The notes beneath the pieces are model-generated. The model saw only the letters and a program-made list of their open reading frames with translations. It had not been told where the DNA came from and did not search any database. From positions 62,001 to 126,000 of the forward strand of contig CAJTOI010000007.1 of the NCBI GenBank assembly GCA_910577925.1: a stretch of DNA of 64,000 nt, in the 5' to 3' direction. Shown one piece after another: positions 26,418 through 35,660 of this stretch. The translations under genes were made by a program, and so were the position numbers. How positions within the stretch are numbered: position 1 is the first letter of the stretch; every line of letters begins with the position of its first letter. Source of the DNA: an uncultured Roseburia sp. Lineage in GTDB: Bacteria; Bacillota; Clostridia; Lachnospirales; Lachnospiraceae.

Positions 26418-27617
26418 ATGAAAGTTGCAGTAATGGGATACGGGACAATCGGTTCCGGCGTAGCGGAAGTGTTGGATATCAATCGGGACAGCATTGCAAA
26501 GCGGGCCGGAATGCCGTTGGAAATAAAGTATGTGCTTGATCTCAGGGATTTTCCGGGAGACGTGATGGAGAGCAAAGTGATCCATGACTATAAAACGATC
26601 GCAGAAGACCCGGAGGTCGGAATTGTCGTGGAGACGATGGGCGGTGTCGAACCGGCCTACACGTTTGTAAAGGCGATGCTTGGCGCCGGAAAGCATGTGA
26701 CCACGTCCAATAAGGCGCTTGTGGCGGAGAAGGGCGCGGAGCTGATTGCGCTCGCGAAGGAGAAACAGGTCAATTTTATGTTTGAGGCCAGTGTCGGAGG
26801 CGGAATACCGATTATCCGCCCGCTCAATTCCTGTCTTACCGCAGATGAGATCGAGGAGATTACCGGGATTGTGAACGGAACGACAAATTATATGCTCACG
26901 AAGATGACGGAGGAAGGACTGGAATTTGACGATGTGTTAAAGGATGCCCAGGCAAGGGGATATGCGGAGAAAGATCCGACGGCCGACATTGAGGGATACG
27001 ATGCCTGTCGCAAGATTGCGATTTTAACGTCGCTGGTATGCGGACAGCAGGTGGATTTCGAGGATATCCACACAGAGGGAATCACGAAAATTACCGCGGC
27101 GGATATCCGGTATGCGGACGCGCTGGGCAGAAGAATCAAACTTCTGGCACAGAGCCGCAAGATGGAGGACGGATATGTGGCGATGGTTGCGCCGTTTCTG
27201 CTCCCGGCGAATCATCCGCTCTACAGTGTCAATGATGTTTTCAACGCAATCTTCGTGCGCGGAAACGTGCTTGGGGATGCGATGTTTTACGGAAGCGGCG
27301 CCGGAAAGCTTCCCACAGCCAGCGCGGTCGTAGCGGATATCGTCGAGATTGCAAAGCATATGGATACCAATATCGCGGTGGAGTGGAGCTCGAAAAAATT
27401 ACAGCTGGTGGATTACACAGGGATGGAGAACCGCTATTTTGTGCGGGCACATGCCGACAGAGACAGGATCGCACAGATTTTCGGCGCGGTAGAATTTGCG
27501 GAGGCAGCCGAGCCGGGAGAGATCGGATTTGTCACGGAGCGTATGAGCGAGGCCGACTACGCGGCAAAGGCTGCGGAGCTTGGGGACGTTGTCGGGATGA
27601 TCCGGATGGCAGACTGA
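26418..27617 (+). CDS. hom: Homoserine dehydrogenase
   Basis: NAD(P)-dependent reduction of aspartate semialdehyde to homoserine in threonine/methionine synthesis; 399 residues. The N-terminal Rossmann motif is VMGYGTIGSGVAEVL, the catalytic domain has the family signature region ADIEGYDACRKIAILTSLV with the active-site Lys, and a short C-terminal ACT-like domain (about 335-399) provides allosteric feedback. Start 26418 is taken because GGAGG lies 6 bp upstream; ATG 26406 lacks one. The ApgM-like gene follows after 20 bp, so the two form an operon. Confidence 0.95.
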   Translation: MKVAVMGYGTIGSGVAEVLDINRDSIAKRAGMPLEIKYVLDLRDFPGDVMESKVIHDYKTIAEDPEVGIVVETMGGVEPAYTFVKAMLGAGKHVTTSNKALVAEKGAELIALAKEKQVNFMFEASVGGGIPIIRPLNSCLTADEIEEITGIVNGTTNYMLTKMTEEGLEFDDVLKDAQARGYAEKDPTADIEGYDACRKIAILTSLVCGQQVDFEDIHTEGITKITAADIRYADALGRRIKLLAQSRKMEDGYVAMVAPFLLPANHPLYSVNDVFNAIFVRGNVLGDAMFYGSGAGKLPTASAVVADIVEIAKHMDTNIAVEWSSKKLQLVDYTGMENRYFVRAHADRDRIAQIFGAVEFAEAAEPGEIGFVTERMSEADYAAKAAELGDVVGMIRMAD

Positions 27618-27637
27618 AAAAGAAAGAGGGACGGCGT

Positions 27638-28843
27638 ATGAAATATGTTGTGATTTTGGGAGACGGCATGGCGGATCTGCCGCTTGAAAGACTTGGAGGC
27701 ATGACGCCTCTCGAATATGCGAAGACACCGAAAATGGATGAGCTTGCCGCAAAAGGAGAAATCGGTATGGTACATACGATTCCGGAAGGCATGAAGCCCG
27801 GCAGCGATACGGCCAATCTTTCCGTATTGGGCTATGATCCGAGAAAATACTACTCGGGCCGTTCTCCGCTTGAGGCGCTTTCCATCGGAGTTCCGATGAA
27901 AGATACGGATATTGCCCTGCGCTGTAATTTTGTGACGCTGTCCGAGGAGGAGGCGCGCTATGAGGATCGCACGATGATTGATCACAGCTCCGGGGAAATC
28001 AGCACGGAGGAGAGCGCGCAGCTTCTGGAGGCCGTAAAAAAAGAACTTGAGGCGGACGGCTTTGGCTTTTATGTGGGAACCAGCTATCGCCACTGTCTGA
28101 TTTGGGAAAACGGCGAGGTCGCAGAGCTGGTGCAGCCGCACGATATACTGGGACAGAAAATCGGTGATAAGCTGCCGAAGCAGGAGCGGCTCTGCGCTAT
28201 GATGAAGCGAAGCTATGATATTCTGGTGAATCACCCGGTGAATGAGGAGCGGAGAAGACGCGGCTTAAATCCCGCCAATTCCTGCTGGTTCTGGGGAGCG
28301 GGCACAAAGCCGGCGCTGTCGCCGTTTGACGGGCGCACGGGAAAGCGGGGAGCCATGATTTCCGCAGTCGATCTGCTCAAAGGGATTGCGGTGGGAACCT
28401 CGATGAAGGTGATATGCGTGGAGGGGGCCAACGGCGGTCTCGACACAAACTATGAGGGAAAAGCGCAGGCGGCCGTTGACGTGCTGACAAAAGAAGACTA
28501 TGATTTCGTCTATGTGCACCTGGAGGGACCGGATGAGATGGGACATCAGGGGAGTGCGGACAAAAAGATACAGGCCATCGAAAATCTGGATGCGCGCATC
28601 ATTGCGCCGATTGCGGAGGGGCTTGCCGGGGCGGGCGAGGATTTCCGTATGGTGATTCTTCCCGATCATCCGACGCCTGTTTCGCTGCGCACGCACACGG
28701 CGGACAATGTGCCGTATCTGCTCTATGACAGCAGGGCGGAGCGGAAGGAGAGCCGGCATTACAATGAGAGGGAAGCCGCACAGACCGGGAGAGTCATAGA
28801 GGACGGGTACCGTCTGATGGATTATCTGCTGGAGGCAGAATAG
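27638..28843 (+). CDS. ApgM-like phosphoglycerate mutase family; probable homoserine kinase
   Basis: Alkaline-phosphatase superfamily protein of 401 residues of the archaeal-type cofactor-independent phosphoglycerate mutase group (COG3635). Metal/phosphate motifs are the N-terminal VILGDGMADLP, SDTANLSVLGYDP (nucleophile Ser), HLEGPDEMGHQG and ILPDHPTPVSLRTHT. Many bacterial members lie next to threonine-pathway genes and are predicted to replace the missing homoserine kinase. Lying 20 bp behind hom, with no thrB in view, supports that role here; mutase activity is the alternative. AGAGGGAC precedes the ATG. Confidence 0.88.
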   Translation: MKYVVILGDGMADLPLERLGGMTPLEYAKTPKMDELAAKGEIGMVHTIPEGMKPGSDTANLSVLGYDPRKYYSGRSPLEALSIGVPMKDTDIALRCNFVTLSEEEARYEDRTMIDHSSGEISTEESAQLLEAVKKELEADGFGFYVGTSYRHCLIWENGEVAELVQPHDILGQKIGDKLPKQERLCAMMKRSYDILVNHPVNEERRRRGLNPANSCWFWGAGTKPALSPFDGRTGKRGAMISAVDLLKGIAVGTSMKVICVEGANGGLDTNYEGKAQAAVDVLTKEDYDFVYVHLEGPDEMGHQGSADKKIQAIENLDARIIAPIAEGLAGAGEDFRMVILPDHPTPVSLRTHTADNVPYLLYDSRAERKESRHYNEREAAQTGRVIEDGYRLMDYLLEAE

Positions 28844-28847
28844 GAGA

Positions 28848-28892
28848 AAAAGGGCAGTTGTCAGGTTGGTAAATCGGGCTGCTCTTTTTTTC
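28848..28892 (+). terminator. Terminator of the hom operon
   Basis: AAAGGGCAG / CTGCTCTTT stem (one G-U pair) followed by a run of Ts. Confidence 0.75.
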
Positions 28893-28901
28893 GGACAATA
28901 C

Positions 28902-28917
28902 AACTACATATGTAGTT
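28902..28917. promoter_or_regulatory. Perfect 16-bp palindrome, BlaI/CopY-type operator candidate
   Basis: AACTACATATGTAGTT contains TACA-N2-TGTA, the core recognised by BlaI/MecI/CopY-family repressors. It lies between the hom terminator and the small ORF/YtaF genes, where a promoter would be expected. No such repressor gene is in the window. Confidence 0.55.
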
Positions 28918-28955
28918 AGATAATTGAATCACGTGTGGCAGGAGGGAAAGTGATT

Positions 28956-29120
28956 ATGTTAATTATTGCTGGGATTACGTGGTATTTGAGTACGGAGCCG
29001 TCGGAGGAAGCGAAAAACGGAATACGGAAGCAGGCAAGAGTCCGGACGGAGTCGGCAGAGGGTGCGGATGCCGGCCTCACCGGTGACGCGGACGGGGAAG
29101 GCGGATGTGAATTGGTGTAA
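28956..29120 (+). CDS. Hypothetical 54-residue protein with hydrophobic N-terminus
   Basis: Short frame starting ATG 28956 with GGAGGG 9 bp upstream (GTG 28950 is an alternative). Residues 1-12 are hydrophobic (MLIIAGITWYLS); the rest is charged and low-complexity, ending Cys-Glu-Leu-Val. I recognise no family. It is supported only by its ribosome site and its place behind a likely operator, ahead of the YtaF-like gene. Confidence 0.4.
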   Translation: MLIIAGITWYLSTEPSEEAKNGIRKQARVRTESAEGADAGLTGDADGEGGCELV

Positions 29121-29182
29121 AGGGCTCAACAAACCGGCGGCATTGAATAAGATAAAGGGAAGGATGCATTTGGAGCTATGGT

Positions 29183-29803
29183 ATGCAGACGGTTCTTTTT
29201 GTAATTGCGCTGTCGGTGGATGTTTTTCTTGCCTCGGCGGCCTGCGGAATGGATGATATAAAAATCGGAATCAAAACGGCGCTCTGCATCAGTGGAATCT
29301 GTAGCGGAGTGCTGTTTTTTTCACTGGCTGCCGGGAAATTTTTCGGCAGTATGCTGACGGAGCAGAGTGCGGATATGCTGTGTTTTGCGGGACTTTTCCT
29401 GATAGGGATTTACAAGCTGACGGAGTACGGGATCAGGCGTTATATCCGGCAGAATAAATTTTTGTGCAAGCGGATTAAGATTACGTTTTCGCAGCTGAAT
29501 TTTATTGTGAGTGTGTATAACAATCCGGTGATGGCCGACAGAGACCAGTCGAAGGAGATGTCGGCGGCGGAGGGGGTGGCATTTGCCCTTGCGATGTCGG
29601 CCGACGGCCTGTTCGGCGGTCTGGGTGCGGCGCTGATGGGAATGAATCTGTGGACGGCCGTCGGGCTGAATTTCGTGCTCAGCGTGGCGGCCGTATGTCT
29701 GGGAAGCGGTCTGGGGAGAGCTGCGGTTAAGAAATGCAGCCGGGACTTTTCCTGGATCGGGGGCGCGATGTTTGTGGTGCTTGCTTTTACGAAAATCGTG
29801 TAA
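29183..29803 (+). CDS. YtaF/MntP-like membrane protein
   Basis: Integral membrane protein of 206 residues with about six hydrophobic segments in two halves. Each half holds a small-residue/Asp motif: ALSVDVFLASAACG near the start and ALAMSADGLFGGLGAAL in the second half, the pattern of the MntP manganese exporter and sporulation YtaF families. YtaF is a sporulation-associated protein in Bacillus; MntP exports Mn2+. Sequence alone does not separate the two. A GGAG ribosome site precedes ATG 29183. Confidence 0.85.
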   Translation: MQTVLFVIALSVDVFLASAACGMDDIKIGIKTALCISGICSGVLFFSLAAGKFFGSMLTEQSADMLCFAGLFLIGIYKLTEYGIRRYIRQNKFLCKRIKITFSQLNFIVSVYNNPVMADRDQSKEMSAAEGVAFALAMSADGLFGGLGAALMGMNLWTAVGLNFVLSVAAVCLGSGLGRAAVKKCSRDFSWIGGAMFVVLAFTKIV

Positions 29804-29864
29804 CGCGGCAGACGGCTGCCGACGGTAAGACATGGGGAGGGGGACGGCAAAGTTAAAATTCTGC

Positions 29865-29892
29865 TTGCCTTTCCGTCCCCGTGTGTTATAAT
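29865..29892 (+). promoter_or_regulatory. Promoter of glpK with overlapping inverted repeat
   Basis: TTGCCT (29865-29870), 16-bp spacer, TATAAT (29887-29892). The spacer contains CCGTCCCC, which pairs with GGGGACGG at 29840-29847, so the promoter region carries a dyad that could bind a regulator or end upstream transcription. Confidence 0.5.
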
Positions 29893-29929
29893 AATGATAG
29901 TAATTCAATAGGGTTGGAATCTGAGAGTG

Positions 29930-29998
29930 GAGATGATTTTAAAACTTACAGCTGCGGGGGCGGCTGCAGGCTTTATAGGGATATCTCCATTTTTTTAT
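29930..29998 (+). promoter_or_regulatory. Possible leader attenuator of glpK
   Basis: In the leader, GGAGAT (29929-29934) can pair with ATCTCC (29985-29990), directly followed by seven Ts. Inside lies CAGCTGC..GGCTG. This is an intrinsic-terminator shape about 45 bp before the glpK start, as in antiterminated glycerol operons, but the stem is short. Confidence 0.35.
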
Positions 29999-30030
29999 GC
30001 GGTTTGAACTGCAGAGGGTTCTGGAAATAA

Positions 30031-31557
<1,527 letters not shown>

Positions 31558-31576
31558 ACGAAAACGGAAAATAATC

Positions 31577-31616
31577 ATGCCATGCAGAAGGTTCGCCGAC
31601 TGCATGGCATTTTTTA
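31577..31616 (+). terminator. Terminator of glpK
   Basis: Perfect stem ATGCCATGCAG / CTGCATGGCAT followed by five Ts. Confidence 0.9.
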
Positions 31617-31686
31617 TATAAGGATAAATGATACATTTTACTTACGGCTGTAAAAGAGTTGGCTCGGGAGATACTTACTTTGGGAC

Positions 31687-31759
31687 TGAACTATACATAA
31701 ACGGAAACTGAAAGATTTCCGTTTGCAGATATTCTGAAATATTACAAATAAATTATACT
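31687..31759 (+). promoter_or_regulatory. Dyad operator and -10 of the peptide operon (copy 1)
   Basis: The 22 bp at 31687-31708 are identical to 39489-39510. They run into a perfect dyad AAACGGAAA (31699-31707) / TTTCCGTTT (31716-31724), centre 31711.5. TATACT (31754-31759) begins 42.5 bp beyond the centre, with no good -35 (ATTCTG), which suggests an activator-dependent promoter. It lies 60 bp before the precursor start. The rest of 31617-31818 is AT-rich with nothing else recognised. Confidence 0.65.
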
Positions 31760-31818
31760 TGTAGTAAACCTTTATAAAAATCATCTTAGTAAGTATAAGA
31801 TACAGGGGGTATATGGTG

Positions 31819-32019
31819 ATGAAATTACATAGGAGATTAAGAAACGATAAGGTAGGTAGTTATGCTGATGTTTATGCACAGCTTTGCGAATGTGACTGGG
31901 GATATAGCTATTGCTTTTGGATGGGGGCATTAGACCCGGTTTCAAAGGTATTAAATATGACTGATGCAAAAGTCCTGTCAGCTTCGAATGGTGGAATACG
32001 TCCGTCTTCTACAAAATAA
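31819..32019 (+). CDS. Clo7bot-like Cys-rich RiPP precursor peptide
   Basis: Sixty-six-residue peptide preceding a radical SAM maturase. A basic N-terminal leader (MKLHRRLRNDKVG) leads to SYADVYAQ, then the likely core start LCECDWGYSYCFW with Cys at 23, 25 and 32. The C-terminal part is Ser/Asn-rich (NGGIRPSSTK). The arrangement (short Lys/Arg leader, xxYA before the first Cys) fits the Clo7bot/CLI_3235 class of clostridial precursors as I remember it, though typical members have more Cys. ATG 31819 has AGGGGG 9 bp upstream; ATG 31813 is the alternative. The product is presumably modified on Cys or neighbouring residues by the next gene. Confidence 0.75.
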   Translation: MKLHRRLRNDKVGSYADVYAQLCECDWGYSYCFWMGALDPVSKVLNMTDAKVLSASNGGIRPSSTK

Positions 32020-32074
32020 CAGATTCATAAAGTAAAATGCTGCTAAGATGATTTTTGGAGGGAGAAGGGATAGA

Positions 32075-33478
32075 ATGATAAAACTGATAAAGACTGTACG
32101 TGGAAAATATATTTATGATTCTAATTTAAATAAGGTGTATAAAACAGGACAGGCTGAATGGGAGATATTACAAAAATATGATGAAGGGTATATATCAGAA
32201 AGCGAGAATCATACGGTAAAATATCTGCTTGACAGAGGAATTGGTATATCAAATAGAGTAAAAAAGATCCAAAATCCTATGGCGGATATGATTGAAGACA
32301 TTTTAGAGAATGATCTGCAGCTGTTGATATTACAGGTTACACAGAATTGTAACTTAAGATGTGAATATTGCGTTTATTCGGAAGATTATGTTGGGCGGAA
32401 ACATAATTGTGCCAAAATGGAATTTGAGATTGCAAGAGACGCAATTATATTTTTTATGAAAAGATCGAGAGGTGATACGGTAGTTACCATTAATTTTTAT
32501 GGAGGAGAACCGTTATTAAATTTTAGCGTAATTCAGGAATGTGTAAAATATGTGGAAGATAATTATGGAGCACGTAAGGTGTTTTATGGTATTACGACGA
32601 ACGGAACCATATTAGATGAAGAAATAATGAGTTTTCTGGAAAAAAAGAGGTTTCGGGTTGTAATCAGTCTTGATGGAAATGAAGAAGAGAATGATAAAAA
32701 TCGTAAATATATAAATGGGGATGGGACATTCAGAACCATATATTCTAAACTGGAGAAAATAAGAGAATGTTTCCCGGAATTATGGGAAAATATAAGCTTT
32801 AACCGCGTGAAGGCGCCAAATCATAATCTGCGTGCATGTGATAATTTTTTTAAAGAGAATGAACTGTTTGAGGGCAGAAAGGTAAGGGGAGATTATATTA
32901 CAGATAATAATTTAAAAAAAGAAATCTTATTTGCTGATTCTGAAATTGAATATGAAGCGGTTGAAAAAAGTAAAGCATTACTGTCAGTGTACGGGAAGGC
33001 TGATAAAATAAAGTTGGATGATTATTGTGTACTATACAGAGATGACATCAAAAGAATGCTTTATAATTTAAGAAAGGGGCGTCACCTGCGTGAGATTTCA
33101 CATCCGGGAGGTGTATGCATGCCGGGAAAAGAACGACTATTTGTAAATGTAAAGGGAGAGCTGTTTCCGTGCGAACGGTGTAACGAATTATCACATGTAA
33201 TGTGTATTGGAACAACTGAAACAGGATTTAATTATAAAAATATTCGTGCACAGATGAATGCGGGACGGGAAATGGAAGAATGTTTAAATTGCTGGGCTTT
33301 TCAGTTATGTAATATATGTCAGGCTCAGTCGGACGACGGACAAAACATAAGTCCCCAAGAACGTCTGAAAAAATGTGACAGAGTAAAAATGATAATGGAA
33401 CAAAAATTGAGAGACTGCTGTCTTTATGCAGAAATTGAGAGGAAGCAAGACAATGGAAAAGCGCATATTGTTATATAA
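32075..33478 (+). CDS. Radical SAM/SPASM peptide maturase (CcpM-like)
   Basis: Enzyme of 467 residues. The N-terminal part (about 1-80) resembles a peptide-binding RiPP-recognition region (KYIYDSNLNKVYKTG). The radical SAM domain has CNLRCEYC (Cys92, 96, 99) and the SAM-binding INFYGGEPLL. A C-terminal SPASM-type region holds many Cys (GGVCMPGKERLF, FPCERCNE, ECLNCWAFQLCNICQAQ, KKCDR) for auxiliary iron-sulfur clusters. It fits the Cys-rich peptide radical SAM maturase family CcpM. Start 32075 is chosen for the GGAGGGAGAAGG just upstream; ATG 32048 lacks one. Markedly AT-rich. The next gene overlaps by 26 bp. Confidence 0.92.
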   Translation: MIKLIKTVRGKYIYDSNLNKVYKTGQAEWEILQKYDEGYISESENHTVKYLLDRGIGISNRVKKIQNPMADMIEDILENDLQLLILQVTQNCNLRCEYCVYSEDYVGRKHNCAKMEFEIARDAIIFFMKRSRGDTVVTINFYGGEPLLNFSVIQECVKYVEDNYGARKVFYGITTNGTILDEEIMSFLEKKRFRVVISLDGNEEENDKNRKYINGDGTFRTIYSKLEKIRECFPELWENISFNRVKAPNHNLRACDNFFKENELFEGRKVRGDYITDNNLKKEILFADSEIEYEAVEKSKALLSVYGKADKIKLDDYCVLYRDDIKRMLYNLRKGRHLREISHPGGVCMPGKERLFVNVKGELFPCERCNELSHVMCIGTTETGFNYKNIRAQMNAGREMEECLNCWAFQLCNICQAQSDDGQNISPQERLKKCDRVKMIMEQKLRDCCLYAEIERKQDNGKAHIVI

Positions 33479-34421
33479 TTTGTCTGTGGATGAAGCCCAT
33501 ATTATAAAGGATGTGTTGGAAAAGAGCGAATATACAATTGTGAATCAAATCGAAGGGGACACATGGGAAAATGACTATCAGAGGGTTGATGTATATGATA
33601 CATTTGAAGCGGCTGCACGAAACAGCGACTTGGTATTAATGGGATATGACAAAAGAAAGGTTGAAAATAAACAGTTTCTGCAGCATGTAGATTATCTGGA
33701 AAAGCATGGTATTGCGAATATAAAAAGTAATTCAGCACAGAAACATATAAATTTGTTAAAAGGGATTCAGAAAACACGGGTAAGTGATAATTTAAAGATA
33801 CCTGTAATTCTGATCCTGGGAATGGGATATGAAACGCAAGTTGCTTCTGTCGAATCGTATTTATGTCGGCAGTTCGAAAAGTATGATTATTCTGTACTGC
33901 ATATTGCATCAGAGGAATATTTTAAACTGGCAGGGGGTGTAACTCTGCCGGAGTTCTTGTACAGCGATACCTCACGTATGACAAGAGAAAAAAAGCTTAT
34001 GGAATGGATGGAGAAGCAGATAGAGGAAAGTGGATGTGATGTAGTGATAACAGGATTGCCGGAAGAAACCTTTGACATTATTTCCGATCATATGGTAGAG
34101 GATGAGATTCTTTCAATATTTAGTGATGCGGTCTGTTTTGATTACATAATTTTATGTGCTTATAATGCGATGTATGATGCTGAAAGGATGACATTTTTAT
34201 ATGATATTTTAAAGTATAAATATGACATTGAAGTAGATGCAATGGGAATTTCAGATAAAAGACCGATTATATTAGATGGAATGAGAAATGCGGTTGGGTA
34301 CATAAAAATCGAGCGGATAGAAAGCCTTGCAGAAAACCAGTTTTTTATTCCTAAAATAGAAAAATCTACACTTTTCAGTAACATAATAGCAGAATTGAGA
34401 GAAGAGATAGAGGAGATTTAG
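33453..34421 (+). CDS. Peptide maturation system protein (TIGR04066-like)
   Basis: Cytoplasmic protein of 322 residues with no signal peptide. N-terminal Rossmann-like half (KRILLYNLSVDEAHIIKDVL); centre IPVILILGMGYETQVASVES, which in relatives is a P-loop-like segment but here lacks a Gly-Lys-Ser/Thr; the second half contains LPEFLYSDTSRMTREKKLME and ends in a helical region. It resembles the clostridial peptide maturation protein family TIGR04066 found in Clo7bot clusters; its biochemical role is not known to me. ATG 33453 lies inside the end of the maturase gene with GAGAGGAAG upstream, so translation is coupled. Confidence 0.78.
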   Translation: MEKRILLYNLSVDEAHIIKDVLEKSEYTIVNQIEGDTWENDYQRVDVYDTFEAAARNSDLVLMGYDKRKVENKQFLQHVDYLEKHGIANIKSNSAQKHINLLKGIQKTRVSDNLKIPVILILGMGYETQVASVESYLCRQFEKYDYSVLHIASEEYFKLAGGVTLPEFLYSDTSRMTREKKLMEWMEKQIEESGCDVVITGLPEETFDIISDHMVEDEILSIFSDAVCFDYIILCAYNAMYDAERMTFLYDILKYKYDIEVDAMGISDKRPIILDGMRNAVGYIKIERIESLAENQFFIPKIEKSTLFSNIIAELREEIEEI

Positions 34422-34424
34422 ACT

Positions 34425-34694
34425 GTGGAAGCAGAATTGTTGAGAATAATAGAAGCGTGTTTTGATATACCTGAAAATGAAATCATACAGAGACCGGAAG
34501 AAAAACTATTAGGAAGTAAATACAATAAATCGCAGGTGGAGTTTAGTGTTTTTGTTATGGAATGCTGTGAACGGTATGATATTGAATACAGCAGATTTTT
34601 TGATTGTTTTATTGATTCCAGTTATAAGGGATTGCTTGAGACACTGCGAGCGTGTATGAGGAAATATAATGCTGAAAGTTGCAATGCTGGATAA
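34425..34694 (+). CDS. Acyl-carrier-related small protein of the peptide cluster
   Basis: Eighty-nine-residue acidic helical protein starting at GTG 34425, 3 bp after the previous stop, with GAGGAG upstream. The pattern IIEACFDIPENEI...EEKLLGSKYNKSQVEFSVFVM matches an acyl-carrier fold, but the position of the phosphopantetheine motif DSL reads YNKSQ. The attachment Ser may therefore be shifted or lost. Such carrier-related proteins are known companions in Clo7bot clusters (TIGR04069, from memory). It may act as a scaffold holding precursor or enzymes rather than as an acyl carrier. It overlaps the next gene by 26 bp. Confidence 0.7.
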   Translation: MEAELLRIIEACFDIPENEIIQRPEEKLLGSKYNKSQVEFSVFVMECCERYDIEYSRFFDCFIDSSYKGLLETLRACMRKYNAESCNAG

Positions 34695-35628
34695 AAGCTT
34701 TAACAGGAAAAAAATAAAGGCTTATGACGGGCAGCAAATAGAAATCATTCAGAGTGCTGACAATAATGAAATAGAATATGAACATGGGAATCTGTGTTTG
34801 AATCTATTTTTGGAATTATTAGAATGCCCGGTGAGGATGAATTGTTATGCGGTCGGTCATGATGAACAGGCATATTTACGGTTTATTCATATTTTGCAGG
34901 AGATATGCGAAGATTATGACATTATTTTTATGAGCATTGGAATAAGGAATGCGCTGCACATAAATCAATTTGAGAAAATAGTTGTAAGAAAAAGAAGAAA
35001 TTACATCATTGCATCAGGGGACAATAATGGAAAAATAACTTATCCTGCAAGCCTGAAAAATATATTGGGAGTATGCTGCGGACAAAATAGCAGTAATGGT
35101 GAGTGTACTGTATATCATAGAATAAATGCTGTGAATGGGATAGAGTATGTCTGTGAAATACCGGAGTTGATGGGAAAACAGTTGAACTCCAACAGCTTTG
35201 CAGTACCTTATTTTGCAGCATTGATTGCAAATAACAAAATACGATATGTAAATTGCAGGGAAAATAACAAAATTGATATCATCATAAAAAATTTATTTGA
35301 AACAGCTATATGGAGAACGAGTCAGGTAATATCACTGGATTACATGATCGGAATAAGGGCAATTTTGTTGGAACAAGGGTATGTAGGTGCCATTATAATG
35401 AATGATGTGGAAAATGATTGTGGCAATTCTGTTTTTGACTTTGGCTGTTTTCAAAAGGTAAAACAGGCGGTGGAATATGTTCGGTATATTACGGAGGCAG
35501 ATTATGTGATTGTAAATTTGTGTGAATCTGTCTATTTAGAAGACGTAGACTACATGGAGTTAAGAATAGATGTTTCAAAAGAAAGAGAGTGTGATATAGC
35601 AAAAAAGATAATACAGTTTGATATATAG
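34669..35628 (+). CDS. Minimal subtilisin-like (S8) protein of the peptide cluster
   Basis: Protein of 319 residues with no signal peptide. Residues 1-190 follow the subtilase landmarks in order: Asp8 in VAMLDKSFN, His39 in YEHGNLCLNLF, the substrate-strand motif IIFMSIGI (subtilisin NMSLG), oxyanion Asn120 in IIASGDNNG followed by TYPASLKNILGVC, and Ser176 in NSNSFAVPYFAALIA (subtilisin GTSMASPHVAG). The domain is about 80 residues shorter than subtilisin. Residues about 200-319 are a separate helical/sheet part of unknown type. It is the natural candidate for removing the leader of the modified peptide; loss of activity cannot be excluded because the Gly-Thr before Ser are Ser-Asn. ATG overlaps the previous gene. 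Confidence 0.72.
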   Translation: MLKVAMLDKSFNRKKIKAYDGQQIEIIQSADNNEIEYEHGNLCLNLFLELLECPVRMNCYAVGHDEQAYLRFIHILQEICEDYDIIFMSIGIRNALHINQFEKIVVRKRRNYIIASGDNNGKITYPASLKNILGVCCGQNSSNGECTVYHRINAVNGIEYVCEIPELMGKQLNSNSFAVPYFAALIANNKIRYVNCRENNKIDIIIKNLFETAIWRTSQVISLDYMIGIRAILLEQGYVGAIIMNDVENDCGNSVFDFGCFQKVKQAVEYVRYITEADYVIVNLCESVYLEDVDYMELRIDVSKERECDIAKKIIQFDI

Positions 35629-35660
35629 TAATATCAGCAAAGGAGGCAGAGATATCCGAT

